NCBI GenBank assembly: GCA_902362865.1
Contig: CABIYE010000019.1
Location: 1 to 55,195, forward strand
From: Clostridiaceae bacterium
GTDB lineage: Bacteria > Bacillota > Clostridia > Lachnospirales > Lachnospiraceae
DNA length: 55,195 bases
Reading direction: 5' to 3'
Translations under genes and position numbers: made by a program
In this document: positions 34,039 to 42,384 of the stretch, piece after piece
Position numbering within the stretch: position 1 is the first letter of the stretch
How the letters are laid out: every line of letters begins with the position of its first letter
The notes under the pieces: model-generated
The model's input: only the letters and a program-made list of their open reading frames with translations
The model's database searches: none
What the model was told of the DNA's origin: nothing

Positions 34039-35109
34039 ATGAAAACAATCATAAAAAGAAGTATACTTGATTATTTAAAGAACCCTGTTTTGTGGATTGG
34101 CTTGATTATTATAGTTGCCAGTATGTATCAATGTCTGTCATCGTATTTGCAAATTCATTATATCAAACAGAATGAACAGATCACACAAAATGACGTAGCA
34201 TTGGAAGATGCTGATGTCATGGATGGGTACATTCCCACATCTGATGATAAAGAAAGAAGAAGGGAGTGGGAAGATACGATCAAAGAGACGTTAATGGACA
34301 CCTCCAAAAATGGTTTTGGATTTAGCAGGCAGGAAGCAGATCATGTAATGAAAGAAATTCAGAATATGGATGTAAAGACTGCTTCTGAGTTTTTGGAATC
34401 CCAATATGGCTATTATAATGCAATATATGCTTATGAGGACCTTGAAATTCATAAGGGGACAGCAGAAGAAATCAATCATTATATCGAGCGGAAATTATCC
34501 GAACATTCTTTTTCCTGGTACTTTGCCAAAAAATTTACGGATTTTGCAGGATTGCATATGGCCTTTTTTGCAACAGTCTTGCTATCATTTTTATTTATTC
34601 AGGATACACGAAAAAGTACCTATGAATTATTACATACAAAGCCTGTTACGGCAATCCAATATATATGTGGGAAAGTAATAAGCGGATTCATTAGTATGCT
34701 GGGAGTATTAGTGATTTTGAATGTTATATTCTTTATGCTGTGTTTGAAAACGTCTTTAGAATCGGGCTTTCCAGTAACACCAATTGATTTTTGCGTGAAT
34801 TCTCTGATCTATATTGTTCCGAATCTTTTGATGATATGTTGTGTCTATACAATTACAGCATTAATATTTAAAAATCCGCTTCCGGCAGCACCAATCTTGT
34901 TTTTACACATTATATATTCAAATATGCTGACCATGAAGAATGATATTTATTATATGAGACCGTTCTCTATTATGGTGCGATTCCCTGGCAGATTTTTTGA
35001 AACACATGTAGCCAAAATGTCAAACATAAATCAGATTATTCTTGTAATTTCATCAGTTATATTAGTATGTATTTCTGTTACAATCTGGAAAAGGAGGAGG
35101 GTTCATTGA
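34039..35109 (+). CDS. ABC transporter permease (ABC-2 type)
   Basis: Start ATG 34039 follows AAAGGAAGAGATACA; the frame upstream is the terminator region. The product has 356 residues. One membrane helix at about 17-37, a large extracytoplasmic region (about 40-165), then five helices from about 175 to the end (ending IILVISSVILVCISVTIWKR). It forms the membrane part of an exporter with the next two genes. No substrate motif is visible; lantibiotic immunity or peptide-sensing exporters have this layout. Confidence 0.75.
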   Translation: MKTIIKRSILDYLKNPVLWIGLIIIVASMYQCLSSYLQIHYIKQNEQITQNDVALEDADVMDGYIPTSDDKERRREWEDTIKETLMDTSKNGFGFSRQEADHVMKEIQNMDVKTASEFLESQYGYYNAIYAYEDLEIHKGTAEEINHYIERKLSEHSFSWYFAKKFTDFAGLHMAFFATVLLSFLFIQDTRKSTYELLHTKPVTAIQYICGKVISGFISMLGVLVILNVIFFMLCLKTSLESGFPVTPIDFCVNSLIYIVPNLLMICCVYTITALIFKNPLPAAPILFLHIIYSNMLTMKNDIYYMRPFSIMVRFPGRFFETHVAKMSNINQIILVISSVILVCISVTIWKRRRVH

Positions 35110-35762
35110 AAACGGAACTAAAAAACTGCCTGTCGTTATATAAGATTTTTTATTCATGTGCATTTATACTGATATTGTGTGCTATTCATCCGATTATATA
35201 CTATGAAGAAATCGGTTCAGCGATTCAGTCTCCAATAGCATTTTTAACAATTATTTTTTGTAGTGACACATATTTGATGGAAGTAAAAAGTAAGCGTGCC
35301 GATGTATTTCATTTGTATGATCAAAAAAAGCAGTTAAAAGTAATATCACAGAGAGTGTGCGTTCAAATATTATATTTATTAATACTTTCCTGTGTTGGAT
35401 ATGTTTTGTTTTTCTGGCAAAAACCGGGCAGTGTAAACGAAGGCGTTTCGGGCACTCAGATATTCCTTTTATTTTCCATTGCAATGTTCGGAACCATCTG
35501 GCTTTGGAGTATATGCTCTGTGATTTTGTGTACATTGCTTGGAAATATGTGGGCAGGTATAGGATGTTTATTTGGAATTGTCATTGGACTTATATCAAAA
35601 GCGGGAAGTTCATTTTTCGGAAATCTGGGATTGTTTTCTTTCAGCTTTTGTGAACCTACTCAATTAATGTCCGAGAGTTGGATTTATGGAACGCTTGTGT
35701 CTTTTATAGTGGGTCTGCTTTTATTTGCAGTATTACCAATGGCTTTAAAGAAAAGGGGATAG
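35106..35762 (+). CDS. Second ABC permease subunit
   Basis: TTG 35106 is the start, set by AAAAGGAGGAGGGTTCA; it overlaps the previous stop as TTGA. The product has 218 residues and about six hydrophobic helices (near 15-30, 45-62, 90-110, 125-150, 155-175, 195-213) with little soluble sequence. It is not similar to a domain I can name, but its size and place between permease and ATPase genes indicate a small partner permease. The non-ATG start and overlap suggest translational coupling. Confidence 0.65.
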   Translation: MKTELKNCLSLYKIFYSCAFILILCAIHPIIYYEEIGSAIQSPIAFLTIIFCSDTYLMEVKSKRADVFHLYDQKKQLKVISQRVCVQILYLLILSCVGYVLFFWQKPGSVNEGVSGTQIFLLFSIAMFGTIWLWSICSVILCTLLGNMWAGIGCLFGIVIGLISKAGSSFFGNLGLFSFSFCEPTQLMSESWIYGTLVSFIVGLLLFAVLPMALKKRG

Positions 35763-35765
35763 ATT

Positions 35766-36638
35766 ATGAGTATTAGAATAAATGATTTAACAGTTAGATT
35801 TAAAAATGGTGTAGTTGCAGTAAATAAGGCATCTCTTGAAATACCTAAGGGAATTTACGGACTTTTGGGAGAGAATGGTGCTGGAAAAACCACTTTGATG
35901 AGGGTTCTTACAACTGTTTTAAAACAAACGGAAGGAATGGTTTCCCTTGATGGAATTCTGTATAACGAGGGAAATTATGAAAAAATACAGAAAAAGATTG
36001 GTTATCTTCCACAGGAAATCGACTTATATCCGAATCTTACGGTGAAAGAATGCCTTGTATATATGGGTGGACTATCAGGAGTATCCACAAATGACCTCAA
36101 ACAAAGAATTACCTATTATTTGGAAAAGACTTCTCTTACAGAGCATCAGAATAAAAAAATGCGGCAATTATCTGGTGGTATGAAGAGACGTGTCGGACTC
36201 ATACAGGCACTTCTTAATAATCCGGATTTTTTGATTATTGATGAACCTACCACCGGGTTAGATCCGGAAGAAAGAATCAGGATCCGCAATCTTTTGGTTG
36301 ATTTTTCAAAGGATAGAACTGTGCTGTTTTCCACTCATGTAGTAGAAGATTTAGCAGCAACCTGTACACAGCTTGCCATTATGAAAAAGGGAAGTTTTTT
36401 ATATTCTGGAAGCGTGAGTGGGTTGCTGGAAAATGCAAAGGGCTGTGTTTGGAATTGTACGGTACAAAATGCAGAAGAAGCCCGTTTGTTAGAAGCCAAT
36501 TATTCTATATCATCTAAGCAGTATGTAGAAAATGGAATTCATATGAAAGTATTAAGCAAAGGAAAGCCAAATGAGAATTGTGTCCTGGATAATGATATCA
36601 CTTTGGAAGATGCATATATTTATTTGACGAATAGTTGA
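35766..36638 (+). CDS. ABC transporter ATP-binding protein
   Basis: The product has 290 residues and starts at ATG 35766 behind AAAAGGGGATAG, three bases after the permease. Walker A YGLLGENGAGKTTLM (about 30-44), Q-loop GYLPQEIDLYPN, signature QLSGGMKRRVGLIQ, Walker B FLIIDEPTTGLDPEE and the H-loop in LFSTHVVED are all present. It energises the adjacent ABC-2 permeases. The last 70 residues are a typical exporter-associated extension. Confidence 0.92.
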   Translation: MSIRINDLTVRFKNGVVAVNKASLEIPKGIYGLLGENGAGKTTLMRVLTTVLKQTEGMVSLDGILYNEGNYEKIQKKIGYLPQEIDLYPNLTVKECLVYMGGLSGVSTNDLKQRITYYLEKTSLTEHQNKKMRQLSGGMKRRVGLIQALLNNPDFLIIDEPTTGLDPEERIRIRNLLVDFSKDRTVLFSTHVVEDLAATCTQLAIMKKGSFLYSGSVSGLLENAKGCVWNCTVQNAEEARLLEANYSISSKQYVENGIHMKVLSKGKPNENCVLDNDITLEDAYIYLTNS

Positions 36639-36643
36639 ATATA

Positions 36644-36666
36644 ACGGCGGGCAAGTTGCCCGCCGT
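36644..36666. terminator. Perfect palindrome between convergent genes
   Basis: ACGGCGGGCAA-g-TTGCCCGCCGT, an 11-bp GC-rich stem, between the ABC ATPase stop and the STAND gene stop. A long U tract is absent on both sides, but the position fits a bidirectional terminator. Confidence 0.65.
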
Positions 36667-36675
36667 AAATTATGC

Positions 36676-38988
36676 TTATTTTGTTAAAAGACCGGATAGA
36701 TTTTTTCCAATGAAAAATCCAATCTGTGGATATAACTCCTGAATTTCCTGATATTTTGCTTCAATCATTTCTGGTTCATCAGCCCAGATCTTTTCATATA
36801 TTTTGAAAGCTCTTTTAAAATGTGTTTTGGCTTGCGGAAGATTGGCAGTCATCAGATAAATGGTTCCAAGGGTTTCCTGAACTTTGGCATAATCCAGACA
36901 GTCATCGGAATGGTATTCCTTGATGATGCCGGATAATTTTTGCAATTCAGAGATTCCTCTTTCGGGTTCCTGCTGTTCTGTCAGGAACATTGCATAATTG
37001 GCAATCTGAGGTATGCTGTCATTTATATGAAGCAGGTTAAATTGGTCAAGCAGTGAGATACTTTTTTCCATGTGTTCTCTTGCAAGATCGGGATGACCGT
37101 TCATGCGGTAAAGTCCACCGAGATTGGCATGAAGGTTGGAAACAAGGCGAGCATTGTCAGCAGTGATATTTTCTATCTGGGCAAGTGCATCCTTTTCCAG
37201 TTTTATTGCTTTTTCTGGCTTGATTTCAAGAGTAGCCTGAAAATCCAGTAACAATGCCCGGTCAGAATCGGTGCCAATGTTTTTTGTCTTTAACAGCCCC
37301 GTTAGTTCCTGAATGATTCCATTCATACCTTTGTGGTAGTTATAGTTATCCATGTATGGAAATGCATTTTCCAGAAAAAGCAGATACTTTGGTATATCAT
37401 CCTTTTCAATCAATTCTATGATATTTCCGATTGTTTGAAATAGCTTTTTGTAATAAGCTACTTCCATTCCATGCATTAAACATATGTGCTGTAAAGAATC
37501 CAGTAATATGTGGCAACGAGTTACAGATGGTTTTGTCTCTGAAAGGGTGATTTCCTGAATCATCGGATGCAGAGAGATAGTGCGACGTTTTGTTGTTTGG
37601 ACAAAACCAGTCTCAATTAAATCGTTGATCTCATTTAGTGTGGGCAATTCCAGCCATTTGGCAAATATACGGGCAGAAATACCGGTGGAAGGAAGAAAGC
37701 ACATATTACACATGATATCCTGCTGTTTAAGAGATAAAGTGTATAACGAAAACAGCGTATGGATATGACTGTAATAGGTGGCTTTGCTGCTTTGTCCATC
37801 TTTGATTATTTTAATTTTATCTTCGTTATGGAAAGATGCTTTTTCCACCTGAAGTCTTGTTAATAACTGGTCTGGAGTTGAGATTCCATTTTCCAGAAGT
37901 TTTGCTGCCAGTTCCACGGCAAAAGTATGAGAGTGAACAGTTTCGATGATCTTTTCAACTGTTGGCCGGTACGTGTCTGCCTCTGAATAAAATACTGATG
38001 CCAGCTGGAAGAGAGCGTTCATATCCTCTATTTCTTTTAATGGCAGAGTACAGTATTCATCCAGTTTGCTTCTGGTTGTAAACAAAATCTGACAGCGATA
38101 TTTTAATACTACTGACAGAAAGCTGTCCTGTGTGGCAGTGACATTAAAATTATCTATGATAAGCAGAGTATCAGATTTCAGGGAACGCAGAAAACGGTTA
38201 TGTCTTTGAAACCGTTCCTGGTCAGTGCTTTCCGGCGGATCGTCAATAAAATCCATGTCAGTAATATCCTGATGAAGATTGCCGGTATATTCTACATAAA
38301 GGATATTGGTGTATTGCTTTATGTACCGCTTTGCGTAGGCTTTGGCAAGTTCACTTTTTCCGATTCCAGCAATTCCGCAAAGAAAAATATGACGGTTTTC
38401 CTCAAGCATGGTATATAATTCTTCCAGTTCTTTATCTCTTCCGATAAAATGACGGCATGGTTTCGGAACCTCACTGTCCATAATATAATCCAGCACAATG
38501 GGGGATAAAGCTCCTCCGGCGAGTAGCTTCTGATTTTTGGTATTACGTTTGATGAATTGGCGTTCCATGCCAAAAGAAATCAGTTTTGCAAGAAACAGCA
38601 GTCTTGAACTGGCTGGTTTATATAAGGGAGTCAGATTTTTCTTTTTCGCATCTGAGATGCTGTCATCCTGAATGAATAAAGTGTAAATATCTTGTATAGC
38701 CATATTACAGTCAGACATCAGTGGAAGAAGATTCTGGTGGATGGTATGGGCTAACTTTTCCTGATTGGATGGCTTGGAATAGTAAGCGGATATTTTAGGA
38801 CTGATTTTAGCCTGACCAGTCATCCAGCGGCAAACCAGACCGTTATCCATTGAAAAATCCTGATTTGCCGGATCATCCATAAAATCTTCAAATAATTCGT
38901 ATAAAAAATCAGGCTGACTCATTTGATTACTTTCGCTGATATGATTTTTTAAGCAAGTGCTAATAGAAGAAAAATCGCATCGATTCAA
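36676..38988 (-). CDS. STAND NTPase (NB-ARC-like) with TPR-type C-terminus
   Basis: The start is TTG 38988, supported by GGGG eight bases upstream and a promoter 35-65 bp upstream. The product has 770 residues. The N-terminal 160 residues are a helical effector-like domain with no match I recognise. The NTPase has Walker A IFLCGIAGIGKSELAKAYAK (about 203-222) and Walker B TLLIIDNFN. After a winged-helix-like section, the last 250 residues form TPR-like helix pairs (LVSNLHANLGGLYRMNGHPD, YAKVQETLGTIYLMTANLPQ). STAND proteins are signal-driven switches: transcription regulators or antiviral sensors (Avs-type). The present context does not choose between them. Confidence 0.8.
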   Translation of the reverse strand: MNRCDFSSISTCLKNHISESNQMSQPDFLYELFEDFMDDPANQDFSMDNGLVCRWMTGQAKISPKISAYYSKPSNQEKLAHTIHQNLLPLMSDCNMAIQDIYTLFIQDDSISDAKKKNLTPLYKPASSRLLFLAKLISFGMERQFIKRNTKNQKLLAGGALSPIVLDYIMDSEVPKPCRHFIGRDKELEELYTMLEENRHIFLCGIAGIGKSELAKAYAKRYIKQYTNILYVEYTGNLHQDITDMDFIDDPPESTDQERFQRHNRFLRSLKSDTLLIIDNFNVTATQDSFLSVVLKYRCQILFTTRSKLDEYCTLPLKEIEDMNALFQLASVFYSEADTYRPTVEKIIETVHSHTFAVELAAKLLENGISTPDQLLTRLQVEKASFHNEDKIKIIKDGQSSKATYYSHIHTLFSLYTLSLKQQDIMCNMCFLPSTGISARIFAKWLELPTLNEINDLIETGFVQTTKRRTISLHPMIQEITLSETKPSVTRCHILLDSLQHICLMHGMEVAYYKKLFQTIGNIIELIEKDDIPKYLLFLENAFPYMDNYNYHKGMNGIIQELTGLLKTKNIGTDSDRALLLDFQATLEIKPEKAIKLEKDALAQIENITADNARLVSNLHANLGGLYRMNGHPDLAREHMEKSISLLDQFNLLHINDSIPQIANYAMFLTEQQEPERGISELQKLSGIIKEYHSDDCLDYAKVQETLGTIYLMTANLPQAKTHFKRAFKIYEKIWADEPEMIEAKYQEIQELYPQIGFFIGKNLSGLLTK

Positions 38989-39026
38989 TAGAAATTCCCC
39001 TTTCGTAGTTAAGATTGAGTATATCT

Positions 39027-39055
39027 ATCATAGCACGAACATACATTCGACTCAA
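39027..39055 (-). promoter_or_regulatory. Promoter of the STAND gene
   Basis: On the minus strand TTGAGT, 17-bp spacer, TATGAT; the predicted start near 39,020 leaves a leader of about 30 nt before TTG 38988 and supports that start codon. Confidence 0.6.
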
Positions 39056-39171
39056 GAAAATGCGGATATTTTTAAAGTGATTGTGTCAATTTACAATCAA
39101 TTTCTATTCAATGTGGTTTTCAGGCAGGTTCTGTAAAATAAGCTCAGAACAAACAATAACGGGAGGAGCTT

Positions 39172-39306
39172 ATGCAACAGAATATTGAATTTGAGCGGTG
39201 CATTGATTTTCTGGTACGGATGATTGATAAGTACGGCGAAGAAGTCCTCCGGGAGTTGGAGGAAGAAAAACAGAATAAGGAAGAAAAAGAAGCGGCAGTT
39301 TCCTGA
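39172..39306 (+). CDS. Small charged helical protein (44 aa)
   Basis: ATG 39172 has a strong GGGAGGAGCTT ribosome site and encodes 44 residues: MQQNIEFERCIDFLVRMIDK, then a Glu/Lys-rich helix ending EAAVS. It is divergent from the STAND gene, with no terminator. No domain is recognised. Small ORFs like this are usual in such elements; a strong ribosome site is the main reason to accept it. Confidence 0.55.
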   Translation: MQQNIEFERCIDFLVRMIDKYGEEVLRELEEEKQNKEEKEAAVS

Positions 39307-39352
39307 AATACAAAATGTAAATCAGACTGTCGCTTTTTCATGTACTTTTAAA

Positions 39353-39961
39353 TCAAATAAATTTTAAAAGCTGATGCAGAGTGTGTGGCTCATTATTCTG
39401 AGAAACGGTAATACGAGTATCAAATGGCTTGAAATGATTCTGCGTATAAAAGCTCAGAAGAAATTCATTATCTTCGCATTCAAGAAACTCCATAACGCCA
39501 CCTACGGAATATTTGAGACTGGATATGGTTTCCAGTGCAAATCCCAGTAGAATATTTCCAGGAATTCGTTTTTCCTTTGGAAGAGAATAGTTCTTTCCCA
39601 ACTGGGCGATCAGGTAAGCTGCGGTAGTATAGGATTGTGTTTCTTCATCCAAAATACTGACACGGGACAGCTTTTTTGCCATTGTCTTGCTGATATTTGA
39701 AGCACGGACAGAGATGGGTTTTACTGTAAGTGAAAAATAACCAACCAGTGAAGCATCTTCAGCATCAAATACCAGATAAGTGATAGATTGATCTTTTTTG
39801 GTAAACTCAATCGCATTATGTAATAAAAAGTATTCCACATCGGGATTTTTGGGACAAGAAAAATCGGAGAGTAAGTCGTAAAGACTTTCCTCTCCGATAT
39901 ATGTCGGTTCGTCTTTATCCAAATATGCCCGAATATTAACGGTAAAATATTTATCAGACAT
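39353..39961 (-). CDS. GNAT-family acetyltransferase, possible toxin
   Basis: The product has 202 residues; its start overlaps the upstream small gene by 8 bp. A GNAT fold is suggested by YLVFDAEDASLVGYFSLTVK (beta strands), TAAYLIAQLGKNYSLPKEKR before the expected pyrophosphate loop, and SFYTQNHFKPFD near the end. The usual Q/RxxGxG loop is only loosely kept (KRIPGN). GNAT toxins that acetylate charged tRNA are encoded just after small antitoxin genes in the same way. The pair is therefore a candidate toxin-antitoxin module stabilising the element. Confidence 0.7.
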   Translation of the reverse strand: MSDKYFTVNIRAYLDKDEPTYIGEESLYDLLSDFSCPKNPDVEYFLLHNAIEFTKKDQSITYLVFDAEDASLVGYFSLTVKPISVRASNISKTMAKKLSRVSILDEETQSYTTAAYLIAQLGKNYSLPKEKRIPGNILLGFALETISSLKYSVGGVMEFLECEDNEFLLSFYTQNHFKPFDTRITVSQNNEPHTLHQLLKFI

Positions 39962-40139
39962 GTTTTTTCTTCCTTTTTGACATTAAAGCTAAGATTTCCT
40001 GTGGGTTCGTTAACTGACGTCCGGGAAGTGTCTGCTTTGGTGTGCGGTCACGGTCAGCTTCGTCAATTGCTGCGACAAAACGCTTTACGCTATTTGGATT
40101 GGATACGACAAAATTATGAGTAATACTTGAAGTAGCCAT
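39954..40139 (-). CDS. Small antitoxin-like protein (61 aa)
   Basis: Start ATG 40139 follows GAGGAGGTGTTAGT; the upstream in-frame extension is the promoter region. Sequence MATSSITHNFVVSNPNSVKR begins with a short strand followed by helices (FVAAIDEADRD) and a basic C-terminus (SKRKKKHV). It has no domain I can name. It overlaps the GNAT gene by 8 bp and shares its promoter. The layout fits an antitoxin with a DNA-binding strand and a toxin-wrapping tail, but that is inference. Confidence 0.6.
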   Translation of the reverse strand: MATSSITHNFVVSNPNSVKRFVAAIDEADRDRTPKQTLPGRQLTNPQEILALMSKRKKKHV

Positions 40140-40178
40140 ACTAACACCTCCTCTTTTTTGGCTTTTTTGTGTATTTAT

Positions 40179-40207
40179 AGTATATGCAATGTGTGATAAA
40201 AACACAA
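40179..40207 (-). promoter_or_regulatory. Promoter of the antitoxin-like/GNAT pair
   Basis: Minus strand TTGTGT, 17-bp spacer, TATACT, 40 bp before ATG 40139. Confidence 0.5.
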
Positions 40208-40305
40208 TATCAAAAACAGAAATTATTTCTAAATAATTTTCAAGCCGGACATTTATTAGACGCTTCCGGTAGGCGAACAATATTTTCGAGCCAATCATTT
40301 ATAAG

Positions 40306-40376
40306 TCGCCAATGGTGGGCGGGCAATATTTTGATAACAGAAATGCTCTGTATCTAACTTAATTATACGATTGGCG
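40306..40376. other. Inverted repeat in the recombinase upstream region
   Basis: TCGCCAAT (40306) and ATTGGCGA (40369) flank 55 bp; the related phrase ggcgaacaatatttt / ggcgggcaatatttt occurs twice between 40,270 and 40,335. Large serine recombinases usually have their attachment site close to their gene, so this 337-bp gap is the first place to look. Otherwise the gap holds only the two promoters. Confidence 0.35.
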
Positions 40377-40405
40377 AAGAAATGCGTCAATACGGAAAAT
40401 AAGTA

Positions 40406-40434
40406 TTGAAAATAGTTGGAACAAGTACTAAAAT
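40406..40434 (+). promoter_or_regulatory. Promoter of the serine recombinase
   Basis: TTGAAA, 17-bp spacer, TAAAAT, about 43 bp before the start at 40477. Confidence 0.55.
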
Positions 40435-40476
40435 TAAGTTGGGACAATAAAACAGAGTTATACTGCGAGGAAGATT

Positions 40477-42240
40477 ATGAAGAATAAAAAGATTAAATGC
40501 GATATATATACCAGAGTATCCACAACCATGCAGGTAGATGGATACAGTCTGGATGCTCAGAAAGAAAAACTCAAGAGATATGCGGAGTTTCAGAACATGG
40601 AAATTGTAAATGAGTATTCAGACGAAGGTAAGTCTGGAAAGAGCGTAGAGGGCAGACCGGAATTCCAACGTATGTTAGACAATATTGAGAATGGAACAGA
40701 TGAGGTGCAGTTTGTATTGGTGTTCAAGCTTTCCAGATTTGGTCGTAATGCGGCAGATGTATTAAATTCTTTGCAAAGAATGCAGGACTTCGGAGTGAAT
40801 TTGATCTGTGTTGAAGATGGAATTGACAGCTCTAAAGATAGCGGAAAGCTGATGATTTCCGTTCTGTCTGCGGTGGCAGAGATTGAACGGGAGAATATCC
40901 TTGTTCAGACAATGGAAGGACATAAGCAGAAAGCCAGGGAAGGAAAATGGAACGGTGGATTTGCTCCATATGGCTATGAATTGGTAAATGGAGAATTGCA
41001 GATCGCAGAGGACGAAGCAGAGATTATTCGCCTGATCTATGACAAATTTATTCATACCAATATGGGAATCTCTGCGATTGCTGCATGGTTGAACCAGCAC
41101 GGATATAAAAAGAAAAAACGACAGAATAATACACTGGACGCATTTGCTTCTTCGTTTATAAAAGGTGTTCTGGATAATCCGGTATACTGTGGAAAGCTGG
41201 CTTATGGACGAAGGAAGAACGAGAAAGTTTCAGGAACAAGAAATGAATATCGCATTGTAAAACAGGAAAATTATATGCTGCACGATGGTATCCATGAAGG
41301 GATTGTTTCAGAAACAGACTGGGAGTTGGCCCATCAAAAACGAGAAAAAACAGGTGTGAAATATGAAAAGACACATAGTCTCGATCATGAGCATATTTTA
41401 TCTGGAATATTGAGATGCCCGTTATGTGGAAGCGGTATGTATGGAAACGTGAATCGAAAGAAAAAGAAAGACGGAACTTTATATAAGGATTATTTCTATT
41501 ATGCCTGCAAACATCGTCGCCTGGTAGATGGTCATAAATGTGGATATCGTAAACAATGGAGTGAGGAGAAGATTAACAATGCAGTGGAAGAAGTTATTCG
41601 GAAGTTGGTGAAGAATCCAAAGTTTGAGGAAGCAATACTGAATAAAATCGGTTCAAGAATAGATACAGAAGAAATAGAAAAAGAGATTGAAGGATTGGAA
41701 AAGCAGCACAGGCAGTTGACCGGAGCAAAAGGAAGACTTGGACAGCAGATGGACAGTCTGGATATTATGGATAAATTTTATGAGAAGAAATATCAGGATA
41801 TGGAGACAAGGTTATACCGTTTGTATGATGAGATTGAAGGCGTGGAGAACAGTATAGAGGAAGTAAAGAATCGCCTGCTGAATATTCAGCAACAGAAAAT
41901 ATCAGAAGAAAACGTCTATCAATTTCTTTTATATTTTGATAAACTATATGATAAGTTCACCGACCTGGAGAAGAAAGAATTTCTTAACAGCTTTGTGGAA
42001 CAGGTGGACATTTACGAGCAGGAGCAGCCAGATGGCAGATTCCTGAAGCACATAAAGTTCCGTTTTCCGGTGTATTTTGGAGACAGGGAGACACAGGAAC
42101 TTTGTTGGGACAACGAAAGTACCGTTGAAAGTATCGTAAAATTAGTGCGGAAGAGCAACCGGAAATCAAAACCGGATTCTTATGTAAAATTGAGTTTGGA
42201 TATGGAAGATTATTACAGGATTAAGGATCAGGAAAAGTGA
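40477..42240 (+). CDS. Large serine recombinase
   Basis: The product has 587 residues and starts at ATG 40477 behind GAGGAAG. Resolvase domain: catalytic Ser15 in YTRVSTTMQVDGYSLDAQ, LVFKLSRFGRN with the active-site arginine, AEIERENI. A recombinase domain (about 150-260), a zinc ribbon (ILRCPLCGSGMYGN ... HKCGYRKQW) and a long coiled coil (about 395-480) follow. The tail NESTVESIVKLVRKSN-PDSYVKLSL resembles the end of RlmD and of the 53.5-kb fragment. It is expected to integrate and excise the element at one site. It is close to the right side of the mobilization block, with the defence genes beyond it. Confidence 0.93.
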   Translation: MKNKKIKCDIYTRVSTTMQVDGYSLDAQKEKLKRYAEFQNMEIVNEYSDEGKSGKSVEGRPEFQRMLDNIENGTDEVQFVLVFKLSRFGRNAADVLNSLQRMQDFGVNLICVEDGIDSSKDSGKLMISVLSAVAEIERENILVQTMEGHKQKAREGKWNGGFAPYGYELVNGELQIAEDEAEIIRLIYDKFIHTNMGISAIAAWLNQHGYKKKKRQNNTLDAFASSFIKGVLDNPVYCGKLAYGRRKNEKVSGTRNEYRIVKQENYMLHDGIHEGIVSETDWELAHQKREKTGVKYEKTHSLDHEHILSGILRCPLCGSGMYGNVNRKKKKDGTLYKDYFYYACKHRRLVDGHKCGYRKQWSEEKINNAVEEVIRKLVKNPKFEEAILNKIGSRIDTEEIEKEIEGLEKQHRQLTGAKGRLGQQMDSLDIMDKFYEKKYQDMETRLYRLYDEIEGVENSIEEVKNRLLNIQQQKISEENVYQFLLYFDKLYDKFTDLEKKEFLNSFVEQVDIYEQEQPDGRFLKHIKFRFPVYFGDRETQELCWDNESTVESIVKLVRKSNRKSKPDSYVKLSLDMEDYYRIKDQEK

Positions 42241-42311
42241 TGAGAATTGTTATATCGAATTTATAGAAATTGATGCTGATACATAAATAATAAAGAATAA
42301 GAAACAATAAA

Positions 42312-42361
42312 TTTATCACCCACTTTATCACCCACCTATGTTATAATAGGTGGGTGATAAA
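42312..42361. promoter_or_regulatory. Operator with tandem and inverted 12-mers over the promoter of the AlbA_2 gene
   Basis: TTTATCACCCAC occurs twice in direct tandem (42312-42335) and once inverted as GTGGGTGATAAA (42350-42361). Bases 42324-42339 (TTTATCACCCACCTAT) and 42346-42361 are perfect 16-bp inverted arms around gttata. TATAAT (42342-42347) lies in the centre, so a bound protein would cover the -10 box. It lies 24 bp upstream of the start codon of the regulator gene. Confidence 0.8.
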
Positions 42362-42384
42362 CTCATAAAGGCAGGTAAATCAAT

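Noticed and set aside
40477..42240. Right end of the whole island directly after the recombinase
   Set aside because: Considered because recombinases often lie at element ends, but no attachment-like repeat follows at 42.24 kb and the rlmD-type tail is at 53.5 kb. A composite of two elements remains possible.
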